The position numbers and the translations under genes were made by a program. Shown piece after piece: positions 33,293 to 43,003 of a stretch of DNA of 64,000 nt; positions within the stretch are counted from its first letter, which is position 1, and the number at the start of each line of letters is the position of its first letter. The stretch is from Streptomyces sp. CGMCC 4.7035 (GTDB taxonomy: Bacteria > Actinomycetota > Actinomycetes > Streptomycetales > Streptomycetaceae): the NCBI RefSeq assembly GCF_031583065.1, contig NZ_CP134053.1, positions 4,588,001-4,652,000 of the forward strand, in the 5' to 3' direction. The notes beneath the pieces are model-generated. The model did not search any database. It saw nothing but the letters and a program-made list of their open reading frames with translations, and was not told the DNA's origin.

Positions 33293-34444
33293 CTACCCCT
33301 GTGCGAGGACTTCCTCGTACAGGCGAACCGTGCGGCGGGCCACCGTGTCCCAGCCGAACTCCCCCACCGCGCGCTCCCGCCCGGCCTCGCCCATGCGCTT
33401 CGCGGCCACCGGGTCGGCGAGAACGGAGTCGAGGGCACGTGCGAGGTGCTCCTCGAAGTCGTCGTCCACGTCGACCAGCAGGCCGGTACGGCCGTCGTCC
33501 ACGACCTCCGGGATGCCGCCGGTGCGCGAGGCCACCACGGCCGTGCCGCACGCCATGGCTTCCAGGTTGACGATGCCGAGCGGCTCGTACACCGACGGGC
33601 AGACGAACACGGCGGCGTGCGTGAGGAGCTGGATCACCTCCGGACGCGGCAGCATCTTCGGGATCCAGTGGACGCCCTCGCGGCTCCTGCTCACCTCCTT
33701 GAAGAGGTCGCGGAACTCGCGGTCGATCTCGGGGGTGTCGGGGGCGCCCGCGCACAGGACGACCTGCGCCGCCGGGTCGATGTCCCGCACCGCGCGCAGC
33801 AGATGGGGCACGCCTTTCTGGCGGGTGATGCGGCCGACGAACAGCACGTACGGGCGGCCGGGGTCGAGACCGATCCGGTCGAGGACGTCCGTACCGTGGT
33901 CCGGCCGGTAGAGGGTCGTGTCGATGCCGTTGTGCACGACGTGGACCCGCGCCGGGTCGAGAGCCGGGTAGCAGCCGAGGATGTCGTCGCGCATGGCCCC
34001 GGAGACGGCGACCACGGCGTCCGCGGCCTCGATCGCGGTGCGCTCCGCCCAGCTGGAGAGGGCGTATCCGCCGCCGAGTTGCTCGGCCTTCCAGGGGCGC
34101 AGCGGCTCCAGCGAGTGCGCGGTCATCACATGCGGGATGCCGTACAGCAGTTTGCCGAGGTGGCCGGCGAGGTTGGCGTACCAGGTGTGCGAGTGGACCA
34201 GCTCGCGGCCCTGGAGGGCAGCGGCGATGGACAGGTCCACGGAGAAGGTGCGCAGCGCGTCGTTGGCGGTGTCGAGACCGGTCCACGGCCGGTGGCGTAT
34301 GACCCCGCCCGCGCCGCCCTCGCCCCAGCAGTGCACGTCCAGGTCCGTGAGGGAGCGCAACTCCCGGACGAGGAACTCGACATGGACGCCCGCACCGCCG
34401 TACACGTCCGGCGGGTACTCCCGGGTCAGCAGTCCCACACGCAC
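33293..34444 (-). CDS. glgA: Glycogen synthase, GT4 actinobacterial type (GlgA/GlgM)
   Basis: About 383 residues. GTG at 34444 is preferred because AGGGGG lies six bases upstream; the in-frame TTG two codons earlier touches that site. A GT-B fold starts with VGLLTREYPPDVYGGAGVHVEFL, and the C-terminal domain has LFVGRITRQKGVPHLL and FVCPSVYEPLGIVNLEAMACG with the family Glu pair. It uses ADP-glucose from the adjacent glgC product. In mycobacteria the equivalent enzyme (Rv1212c) makes maltose-1-phosphate for the GlgE pathway, and the same may hold here. Confidence 0.93.
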   Translation of the reverse strand: MRVGLLTREYPPDVYGGAGVHVEFLVRELRSLTDLDVHCWGEGGAGGVIRHRPWTGLDTANDALRTFSVDLSIAAALQGRELVHSHTWYANLAGHLGKLLYGIPHVMTAHSLEPLRPWKAEQLGGGYALSSWAERTAIEAADAVVAVSGAMRDDILGCYPALDPARVHVVHNGIDTTLYRPDHGTDVLDRIGLDPGRPYVLFVGRITRQKGVPHLLRAVRDIDPAAQVVLCAGAPDTPEIDREFRDLFKEVSRSREGVHWIPKMLPRPEVIQLLTHAAVFVCPSVYEPLGIVNLEAMACGTAVVASRTGGIPEVVDDGRTGLLVDVDDDFEEHLARALDSVLADPVAAKRMGEAGRERAVGEFGWDTVARRTVRLYEEVLAQG

Positions 34445-34518
34445 CCGCAACCCCCTGTCTCAGCGGCTGGTTCCCACATGGTCACCCAGATACGGCGGTT
34501 GCGGAAGACCACCCTGGT

Positions 34519-35256
34519 TCAGACGCGACCCGGCGGACGGTCGAAACAGCAGTCACCGCACAGGCCTGAGCCGGGCAGCCGGTAATAGAGGCAGCAGCTG
34601 CGGCGGCGGCCGGTGCTGGGGTCGAGCGTGCCCGCCAGGTCGGGATGGGCGAGCAGCCCGGCGGCCAGCGCGCGGGCCCGCTCCGCCACGTCCGTGCGGC
34701 CGCCCGTCCGTGCCCAGTGGTCGAGCATGCGCACGCTGCCCGCGAGTGCGGATCCCGCATTGCCCCACAGCAGCCGTGCGGAGAGGCGGTGCCGGGACCG
34801 TACGGCGGCCGCGAGCGGCACGAGGTGCCCCTCTCGCACGACCGCGTCGAGCGACTCGACGGGCAGCGCGCGCACCTCGCTCAGCCACAGGTCGTCGGGC
34901 GCGCTGCCATCGGGATTCCAGTGCAGCAGTCCCGGATCCAGATCGGGCACCTGCCCGTGGAGGGCGGCACAGCCGAGGGCGACGGACCAGAGCCGGGCCG
35001 CCAGGCCCTGGTGGGCGATGGACGCGGCGACGCGGAGTTCGGGCGCGCCAAGACTCCGGGCCACCTTGCGGACGCGGAAAGTCATCGGGTCGGCGAAGGC
35101 GTCGGCGGGGGCGTCCGACAGGGCGGGCGCGTACGCCTGTGCGAGGGTGGGCAGCGGGCCCCGCGGCGGCGCACCGGTGCGCAGTGCGAAGAAGCCGCCG
35201 AGGGCGCGAAGTGCGGCGAGTTCGGGGTCCAGATCCACGAAGGTCAGTAGTACCAA
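34519..35256 (-). CDS. FhuF-like (2Fe-2S) iron reductase-type protein
   Basis: About 245 residues, Ala/Leu-rich helical body ending in a cysteine cluster CCLYYRLPGSGLCGDCC (residues about 220-236), the C-terminal [2Fe-2S] pattern of the FhuF ferric-siderophore reductase family. It would act in the cytoplasm to release iron from siderophores. The start is uncertain: the TTG at 35256 is only two bases past an AGGGG, and later GTG codons have no clear site. No siderophore genes are nearby and no DmdR/IdeR-type iron box was found. Confidence 0.75.
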   Translation of the reverse strand: MVLLTFVDLDPELAALRALGGFFALRTGAPPRGPLPTLAQAYAPALSDAPADAFADPMTFRVRKVARSLGAPELRVAASIAHQGLAARLWSVALGCAALHGQVPDLDPGLLHWNPDGSAPDDLWLSEVRALPVESLDAVVREGHLVPLAAAVRSRHRLSARLLWGNAGSALAGSVRMLDHWARTGGRTDVAERARALAAGLLAHPDLAGTLDPSTGRRRSCCLYYRLPGSGLCGDCCFDRPPGRV

Positions 35257-35466
35257 GGCCCCTAGGGGCTTCCACCAGGGGGGACGTATTCACTGTCACC
35301 CCTCTTGGGGAGGAGGGGAACCCGGCCGTACTCCATCGGCAGTATGACCCATTGCGTGCTCAGGTACGACGACGGGAAGAGCCTCGCACGGCATCGTGTT
35401 GACTATGGAAGCCGACCGTTCGCCGCGCCGGGCACCACACCCGCGCCCCACGCAGAGGAGCCGCTC

Positions 35467-36579
35467 ATGAGCGCCCTCGCGTTGTCCGTACTCCTGTCGC
35501 TCGTCTCCGCCGTCGCGTACGCGGGCGGGGCGATCGTGCAGGAGCAGGTCGCCGTGTCCTCGCCGGGTCAGTCGTACGCGCCGCTGCGCCGGCTGGGCTG
35601 GTGGGCCGCCGTCCTGCTGAACGGTCTCGGAGGGCTGCTGCACGTGGTGGCGCTCGCCTACGGTCCCTTGAGTCTGGTCCAGCCGCTGGGCGCGCTGACC
35701 ATCGTGTTCGCGCTGCCGATGGCGGCCCTGTTCGTGGGCCGCAGGGCCGGGGCGACCGCCTGGCGGGGCGCCGTCATGGCGACGGTGGGCCTGGCGGGCC
35801 TGTTGTCGCTGGTCGGTGCCTCCGACGCGCAGTCCCTGAGTGACGCCCAGCGTGTGATGGTGGCGCTGGTCACCGTCGGTGGAGTCGTGGCCCTGATGAT
35901 CGCGGCCCGTGCCGCGCACCGTCATCCGGCGGTGCGCAGTGTGCTGCTCGCGGTCGCTTCCGGTGGCGCGTTCGGCATGTCGTCGGTGTTCACGAAGACG
36001 GTCGCCGTGGACTGGACGGACGGTGTCTCCCTCGCCGATGTGCCGAGCCTGGCGGTGATAGGCGTCTTCGCGACGGCCGGCATGCTGCTGTCGCAGGCCT
36101 CCTACCGGGGCGCCGGGCTCGCGGCGCCGCTCGCCACGCTGACGGTGGTGAACCCGATGGTGGCGGCCGCGGTGGGCATCACGATGTTCGGGGAGACCTT
36201 CCGCTACGGCACGACGGGCACCGTACTCGCCCTGGGCTGCGGTGTCGTCGCCACGGGCGGACTGATCCTGCTGACGACGGAGCGGATCAGCGGCGAGCAG
36301 CGTGCGGCGGCAAGGACCGGGGCTCTCGCCGCGGACGTCGCGGAGACCGTCGCCGAGCCGACGCCCGTCGAGGAGCTGCTGGCCTCGGTGCCCGCGCAGG
36401 CAATCGCCCCTGCCGAGGAGGACGTGTTCGTACCGGCTCCGGTCCGGGAGAACGTCGTGTACGAGGACTGGGAGCCGGCCGCCCACGGCACGCCGTCGTG
36501 CCCGTACGGCCCCTTCTACGGCGGACCGTTCGTGGTGTTGCCCGCCCTGGACCGGCAACACGCGCAGGTCAAGACCTGA
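35467..36579 (+). CDS. DMT/EamA-type transporter with long acidic tail
   Basis: 370 residues from an ATG preceded by GAGGAG. The first 280 residues have about nine to ten hydrophobic helices of the drug/metabolite transporter kind, with the characteristic PLGALTIVFALPMAALF and PLATLTVVNPMVAAAVGITMFGE helix pairs (the two EamA repeats). The last 90 residues are hydrophilic, Glu/Pro-rich and probably cytoplasmic. Substrate unknown. Divergent from the FhuF-like gene. Confidence 0.85.
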   Translation: MSALALSVLLSLVSAVAYAGGAIVQEQVAVSSPGQSYAPLRRLGWWAAVLLNGLGGLLHVVALAYGPLSLVQPLGALTIVFALPMAALFVGRRAGATAWRGAVMATVGLAGLLSLVGASDAQSLSDAQRVMVALVTVGGVVALMIAARAAHRHPAVRSVLLAVASGGAFGMSSVFTKTVAVDWTDGVSLADVPSLAVIGVFATAGMLLSQASYRGAGLAAPLATLTVVNPMVAAAVGITMFGETFRYGTTGTVLALGCGVVATGGLILLTTERISGEQRAAARTGALAADVAETVAEPTPVEELLASVPAQAIAPAEEDVFVPAPVRENVVYEDWEPAAHGTPSCPYGPFYGGPFVVLPALDRQHAQVKT

Positions 36580-36626
36580 CCGGCCCCGCCCGTCGTCGTG
36601 GCGGGCGCCAGATCCGGCCGGGCCGG

Positions 36627-37831
<1,205 letters not shown>

Positions 37832-38040
37832 GACGGCAATCGGCCGCTCCATCGCGCCAACTGACCAGGAATCGCCTGGCGCGCCCAAATGTGCGGTGTG
37901 CGTACCGGCACGCCAGGATGGTCACCGGGCAATACTGACGAGCACGACCGGCACCACCCATTGAGGATGTCTTCAGGACCGAACCGGCACCGCCGATTCC
38001 AGGAATTCAGGACCTCCAGGACCTCTAGGAGCCAACCGCT

Positions 38041-39480
38041 ATGAGCACTTCAGCCCAGATCGGCGTCACGGGTCTCGCGGTCATGGGCCGCAATCTCGCA
38101 CGCAACTTCGCGCGCAACGGCTATACGGTCGCCCTGCACAACCGGACCGTGTCCCGCACGCACGACCTCGTGAAGGAATTCGGACACGAGGGCGACTTCG
38201 TGCCGACCGAGACCGCCGAGGATTTCGTGGCGGCGCTGGAGCGGCCCCGCCGTCTGATCATCATGGTGAAGGCGGGCGCGCCGACCGACGCGGTGATCCA
38301 GGAGTTCGCCCCGCTCCTGGAGCCCGGCGACATGATCATCGACGGTGGGAACGCGCACTTCGCGGATACCCGCCGCCGGGAGAAGGACCTGCGCGAACAG
38401 GGCATCCACTTCGTCGGCACCGGCATCTCCGGCGGCGAGGAGGGCGCGCTGCACGGACCGAGCATCATGCCGGGCGGCTCGAAGGAGTCGTACGCGTCGC
38501 TCGGGCCGATGCTGGAGAAGATCTCCGCGAAGGCGAAGGACGGGGCGCCCTGCGTCACGCACGTCGGCCCCGACGGCGCGGGCCACTTCGTGAAGATGGT
38601 CCACAACGGCATCGAGTACGCGGACATGCAGCTCATCGGCGAGGCGTACCAATTGCTGCGCGATGTCGCCGGCTACTCCCCCGCGCAGATCGCGGAGATC
38701 TTCCGCACCTGGAACACCGGCCGCCTGGACTCGTACCTGATCGAGATCACGGCGGAGGTGCTGTCGCACGTGGACGCGGCGACGGGCAAGCCGTTCGTGG
38801 ACGTGGTCCTCGACCAGGCGGAACAGAAGGGAACGGGCCGCTGGACGGTACAGATCGCGCTCGACCTGGGGGTGCCGGTGTCCGGGATCGCGGAGGCGGT
38901 GTTCGCTCGCTCCCTCTCCGGGCACACGGCGCTGCGCGACGCCTCACGCGGGCTGGCCGGACCGAAGGCCGAACCGCTGGGCGAGGACGAGGCTGCGGCC
39001 TTCGCGGACCGCGTGGAACAGGCGCTGTACGCCTCGAAGATCGTGTCGTACACGCAGGGCTTCCATGAGATCGCGGCGGGCAGCGAGGAGTATGACTGGA
39101 ACATCGACCTCGGCAAGGTGGCCTCCATCTGGCGCGGCGGCTGCATCATCCGGGCCGCCTTCCTGGACCGCATCCGCGCCGCGTACGACGCCCGCGCGGA
39201 CCTGCCGAGCCTGCTGTCCGACGAGACCTTCGCGCAGGAGATCGCGGCGGCGCAGGACGACTGGCGCGAGGTCCTGGTCGCGGCCACCCGCCAGGGCGTG
39301 CCGGCGCCCGGTTTCTCCGCGGCACTCGCCTACTACGACGCCCTGCGCGCCGACCGCCTGCCCGCCGCGCTCACCCAGGGCCAGCGGGACTTCTTCGGGG
39401 CGCACACCTATCGGCGGACGGACCGCGCGGGCTCGTTCCACACGCTCTGGGGCGGGGACCGGTCGGAGGTCGAGGCGTAG
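38041..39480 (+). CDS. gnd: 6-phosphogluconate dehydrogenase, decarboxylating
   Basis: 479 residues, the standard length of the homodimeric NADP enzyme. The N-terminal dinucleotide fold starts GVTGLAVMGRNLARNFA and includes HNRT; the substrate-binding GTGISGGEEGA and catalytic Lys in GHFVKMVHNGIEY follow; the helical C-terminal domain contains DAYGHSRT-equivalent and ends YRRTDRAGSFHTLW. It oxidises 6-phosphogluconate to ribulose-5-phosphate, giving NADPH. A TAGGAG site lies upstream. It stands alone, convergent with the proline-rich gene. Confidence 0.96.
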   Translation: MSTSAQIGVTGLAVMGRNLARNFARNGYTVALHNRTVSRTHDLVKEFGHEGDFVPTETAEDFVAALERPRRLIIMVKAGAPTDAVIQEFAPLLEPGDMIIDGGNAHFADTRRREKDLREQGIHFVGTGISGGEEGALHGPSIMPGGSKESYASLGPMLEKISAKAKDGAPCVTHVGPDGAGHFVKMVHNGIEYADMQLIGEAYQLLRDVAGYSPAQIAEIFRTWNTGRLDSYLIEITAEVLSHVDAATGKPFVDVVLDQAEQKGTGRWTVQIALDLGVPVSGIAEAVFARSLSGHTALRDASRGLAGPKAEPLGEDEAAAFADRVEQALYASKIVSYTQGFHEIAAGSEEYDWNIDLGKVASIWRGGCIIRAAFLDRIRAAYDARADLPSLLSDETFAQEIAAAQDDWREVLVAATRQGVPAPGFSAALAYYDALRADRLPAALTQGQRDFFGAHTYRRTDRAGSFHTLWGGDRSEVEA

Positions 39481-39623
39481 CGCTCACGCGGTGGCGGAAG
39501 CGATGCCCCACGCGCGCACGGCGTGACGGTGGCCCGGCGCGAGGGTTTCCCCGCGGCGGGCCACCTGTACTGGTGCGGCGGTGCCGTCGGTTGCTTCAGC
39601 CGCCTGCGCTTGGTCCGGTTCCG

Positions 39624-39713
39624 TTCATCTGATTCATCTGATTCATCTGGTTCGTCTGGTCCATCTGGTCCATCTGGTCCATCTGGTCCATCTGGTCCAT
39701 CTGGTCCATCTCG
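39624..39713. repeat. 9-bp tandem microsatellite, ten units
   Basis: Ten consecutive 9-base units, first TTCATCTGA/G variants then five TCCATCTGG and a final TCCATCTCG. The unit length is a multiple of three, so the array would encode Ser-Gly-Pro or Asp-Gln-Met repeats depending on strand, but no start codon with a ribosome site makes it a gene. It sits between gnd and the proline-rich gene. Such arrays change copy number easily. Confidence 0.85.
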
Positions 39714-39732
39714 TTTCCGACAGAGCCCGTCC

Positions 39733-40038
39733 TCACTTCAGTGGCGGCCCCGGTTCGGGTTCGGGAACGGGGTCCGGGCCCGGCGGTTCGGGAATCGGGG
39801 ACGGGGGCGGCTCGGGAGTGGGCTCCGGGCCGGGCACCGGTTCCGGGCCGGGCTGCGGGCGGTCGGGGCCCGGTCCCGGGGGCGTCGGCCCCGGTCCTGG
39901 TGGCGTCGGCTCCGGTACCGGCGGGACGGGCTCCGGGCCCGGTGTGGGGCCCGGTTCCGGGGTCGGATCCGGTCCCGGGGTCGGTCCCGGTCCGGGTGGC
40001 GGTCCCGGCCGTGCGGGATCGGGGAACGGATGCGTCAT
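39733..40038 (-). CDS. Proline-rich low-complexity protein, 101 aa
   Basis: ATG at 40038 has a good GGAGGACACG leader. After MTHPFPDPARP the whole chain is Pro, Gly, Glu, Thr and Asp in short repeats (PGPGPTPGPDPTPEPGP style) to the stop. It is acidic, has no hydrophobic segment and no domain. It may be a disordered protein or a composition artefact, though the ribosome site argues for translation. Function unknown. Confidence 0.5.
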   Translation of the reverse strand: MTHPFPDPARPGPPPGPGPTPGPDPTPEPGPTPGPEPVPPVPEPTPPGPGPTPPGPGPDRPQPGPEPVPGPEPTPEPPPSPIPEPPGPDPVPEPEPGPPLK

Positions 40039-40660
40039 CGTGTCCTCCAGCCAGTTGTCACATCGGCCCTGGACTTGTCCCACGGGTACCCGGCCGGGGC
40101 GCCGGGACTCACCCGGTCACCGACAAGGTGCAGCCCGGACGGGCCACGGCGGACGCGTCGGACACCCCGGCGACGCGCCGCGAGCCCCCGGCCGGGGACT
40201 CGACAGCATCGGCACTGCGGTCATGGTCAGGCCATGCGCCGGGACCACGACCGCGTGGGCGAGCACGATCGCGTCGGCGACCGTCGTCTCCACGGCGCCG
40301 GCCACCGCACGGCGTAGCCGTCCGTGTCACCCGCCTCGCACGATCCCACACCCCCCGTCGACGAGCAGCGTACGCACCATCGACGGGGCGATCGGCCGAC
40401 CTCGTCCGGGACCAGGTGACCGTTGGTTCCGTTGGCTCCGTTGGTTCCGCACCAGCACGCCGAGTCCCGCACGCCCGGCGACCCCGCCGATTCGTCGAGC
40501 AGGCACAGAGCACGGCTCGGACCCGCGGCAACCGCCCGGCGAAGGAGCGCCCGGACGTCGTCGGCCACGCCGTCCGGACCCTTCCCGCGAGCGCGGTACA
40601 GCAGCTCCTCGGCCGCGAGGTGCGTCGGTCCGAGCCCCGGGTGGGACTGGGATCCGGTGG
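40039..40660. other. Region with no convincing gene
   Basis: About 620 bases between the proline-rich gene and panD. Short minus-strand frames exist (for example from 40568, starting MADDVRALLRRAVAAG) whose first 45 codons look protein-like, and another from 40305 (MAGAVETTVADAIVLAHAV) in a different frame. Together they could be the remains of one decayed gene, but no domain is recognisable. A GTTCCGTTGGCTCCGTTGG trinucleotide-like repeat lies near 40425-40450. Confidence 0.35.
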
Positions 40661-41080
40661 TCAGGCCGAGACGGCCTGCGGGCTGCGCTCCTGGTCCGAG
40701 CCCGGGACCGGCTCGGACGGGTCGGCGCCCAGGGCCACGATCCGGTTGTCGCGGTCCACGTGGACGACCCGCGGCCGCAGGGTCCGTGCCTCGGCATCGG
40801 AGACCTGGGCGTAGCTGATGATGATCACCAGATCATCGGGGTGGACGAGGTGGGCCGCGGCCCCGTTGATACCGATGACGCCGGAGCCGCGCTCGCCCTC
40901 GATGACATACGTCTCCAGGCGGGCACCGTTGGTGATGTCCACGATGTGAACGAGCTCGCCGGGCAGCAGGTCGGCGGCGTCGAGGAGATCGGCGTCTATG
41001 GTGACGGAACCGACGTAGTGCAGATCCGCCTGCGTGACCGTGGCACGGTGGATCTTGGACTTGAACAGAGTACGCAGCAC
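40661..41080 (-). CDS. panD: Aspartate 1-decarboxylase
   Basis: 139 residues from a GTG at 41080 with AGGAG six bases upstream. It matches the pyruvoyl-dependent enzyme: [28 protein letters not shown], with self-processing between Gly24 and Ser25, then the [12 protein letters not shown] and INGAAAHL segments. It converts aspartate to beta-alanine for pantothenate. The tail of about 15 residues beyond the E. coli length is polar. No panB or panC is adjacent. Its leader is structured, and a diverged copy of leader and first ten codons is found at 49.9 kb. Confidence 0.95.
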   Translation of the reverse strand: MLRTLFKSKIHRATVTQADLHYVGSVTIDADLLDAADLLPGELVHIVDITNGARLETYVIEGERGSGVIGINGAAAHLVHPDDLVIIISYAQVSDAEARTLRPRVVHVDRDNRIVALGADPSEPVPGSDQERSPQAVSA

Positions 41081-41345
41081 TTTGGACTCCTGGAAGACGG
41101 CTCCCTGCCTGCTTTGTGCAGGTCAAGGGCGGTCTTCACTGTACACGGGCACGCGTCGAACTCGAAGATGTCGAGGAACATCGGTTCACTCTCGCGACAA
41201 GGCTCTCTGCCTGTACTTTCACGAGAGTCTGGCTGCCGTGACAGCGCTCATCTGGCATCTGTTCGGACAGCAGTTTCGTGATGTTCGGGGACTGACGCTG
41301 ATCAGTTGCTGACTTACCTGATGACGCATCAGGCAGATGAGCGGC
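41081..41345 (-). promoter_or_regulatory. panD leader with hairpin and CCTGATG/CATCAGG palindrome
   Basis: The 265 bases upstream of panD are AT-richer than flanking genes. They contain a CCTGC/GCAGG hairpin (about 41115-41130) before the ribosome site and a perfect inverted repeat CCTGATG-ACG-CATCAGG at 41317-41333, a plausible operator. Both marks recur, with changes, in the second copy at 49.9-50.07 kb. The regulator is unknown; nothing resembling a known riboswitch was recognised. Confidence 0.5.
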
Positions 41346-41439
41346 CTCTCAGCACGCAAGTGCGAGGTATCGGCCGCAAAGTGAGCTGGTGGGCGCCACC
41401 CAAAAGCGGCCCCAGCCCGGTCGACCGCGCACGGCGCAA

Positions 41440-42181
41440 GCACCACGTCATGAGGGGGCCCGCTCGGGCGGGCCTTCTCCCTCGCGCTCGCACAGGCCGG
41501 GGCCCGGGTGATCCTCGTCGGCCGCAACGCGCAGGCCCTCTCCGGTGCGGCTCGCCGTGTGGCCATGGAGGGTGGTACGGCCCGCACCGCGGTGTGCGAC
41601 GTGTCGGACCCGGCGTCGGTCACGGCACTCACACGCTCGCCGAGGAGGACATCTCCGTCCTGGTCAACAACGCGGGCGTCGCGGGCCCGGTGAAGCCTCT
41701 CACCGAGGTCGAACCCGACGAGTGGGACGGGGTTTTCACCGCGAACGTACGCGGCGTCTACCTGATGTGCCGGGCCTTCCTTCCCTCGATGATCGGAGCC
41801 GGCCGCGGTGACATCGTCAACATCGCCTCGGTCAGCGGCAAACGCCCCCTCCTCAACCGCACCCCCTACACCGCCTCCAAGATGGCCCTGCTGGGCCTGA
41901 CCCCCACCCTCGCCGCTGAGGTCGGACCCCACGGTGTCGCCGTCAACTCCCTCTCCCCCAGCCCGGTGCGCGGCCCGCGCATGGACCGCAACTTCCGGCT
42001 GGAGGCCGAACTGACACGCAGCACACCGGAAGAGGCCGAGCGGGCGTTCGCCTCCCGGGCGGCCCTGGGCAGATTGGTGGAGGAGGACGAAGTGGCGAAG
42101 GCCCTGGTGGCGATGCTTGCCATGCCCGGACTCTGCGGCGCGGACATCGACCTCTCGGCCGGCGTGATCGCCCCCTCGTGA
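41440..42181 (+). pseudogene. Frameshifted SDR oxidoreductase pseudogene
   Basis: SDR sequence is split between two frames. The first part (about 41455-41630: GRAFSLALAQAGARVILVGRN through VCDVSDPASVTAL) lacks the TGxxxGIG start, being preceded by a stop. The second part (from about 41640: LAEEDISVLVNNAG, then NIASVSGKRPLLNRTPYTASK and VNSLSPSPV) is in another frame and runs to the normal end near 42181. The junction at about 41630-41640 therefore carries a deletion/frameshift. Catalytic Ser, Tyr and Lys survive in the second part. Neighbouring remnants support decay of this region. Confidence 0.75.
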
Positions 42182-42373
42182 CCCACGGCTCCGGCCCCGC
42201 CGTACGTACGTGGACCCGTCCTGCCCGACGCGGAACACATCGCCCTCAACCTGCACCGCGCGCCTACGCCGAGACCACCGGCCACCCCTTCGACCTGCCC
42301 CAGGCACTCACCGACGCGATCACCTGCAACTCGGGCCCCCTCCACACCCAGGTCTGACCGGCGTCGGCCTACC

Positions 42374-43003
42374 TCACGACGCGCGCATTGCCCCACCACC
42401 ATTCGAGCCGTAGCGGACGATCTTCATGAAGTCGTGGGCGTCCATCTGGATCCAGCCGCGGGACCGGGCAGTGTCGAGCAGCAGGGAGAAGCTGGTTCGT
42501 TCGGGAAGCACACGTTGACCGTTGGGCAGGACGAAAGCCCTGAACGCCTCTGACGCGTAACTGAACAGCAAGTCAGGGTGGTGCGCGCATGGCTGGATGC
42601 CCGGTGGTCTCAGTGGGCCGCCGGATGTCCGGGCCGTGCGGTGGTCAAGCTGCGCTCTCGATCGGGTTGAGGGTGACGGTGTAGCCGAGCTGGTTGAGAG
42701 CGTTGATCGCGCGGCGAGCGGCCCGCCCGCCTCGAGCTCGACGTGGGCTGCCGGGTTGAGGGTGATGAGCTGCTGGGCGATCGCGGCGTTCAGCGCGGCC
42801 CGCAGGGTGGCCCACCAGCCACATGTCCAGCCACTCTCGCCGACAGTGAGTCGGCTCGTCAGGTCCAGGCCGTGACTGAGGCGCCTGCGGGTCGCCTCGA
42901 TGTCCGGCAGCGGGGCCTTCTCGTCGGCCACCTTCTCCAGCAACTCGGCGATCTGGGCGAGGCCCTCCGTGTCGTCGTCGCGCGCCGCGTACGGCGCGGT
43001 CAT
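42374..43003 (-). pseudogene. Chimaeric remnant with tyrosine-integrase fragment
   Basis: The frame begins at an ATG that overlaps the SpoIIE-type gene stop (ATGA), with about 45 plausible residues (GLAQIAELLEKVADEKAPLPD). It then runs into TLRAALNAAIAQQLITLNPAAHVEL, the wording of a phage-type integrase core-binding domain. After that come low-quality sequence and a different tail (DLLFSYASEAFRAFVLPNGQ ... HDFMKIVRYG) of unknown origin. No catalytic Arg/His/Tyr of a recombinase is present. It looks like a small co-translated gene whose 3' part was replaced by mobile-element debris. Confidence 0.55.

Noticed and set aside
40109..40568. Genes on the minus strand downstream of panD
   Set aside because: Protein-like pieces are short and in different frames, no family is recognisable, and no ribosome site supports a start.
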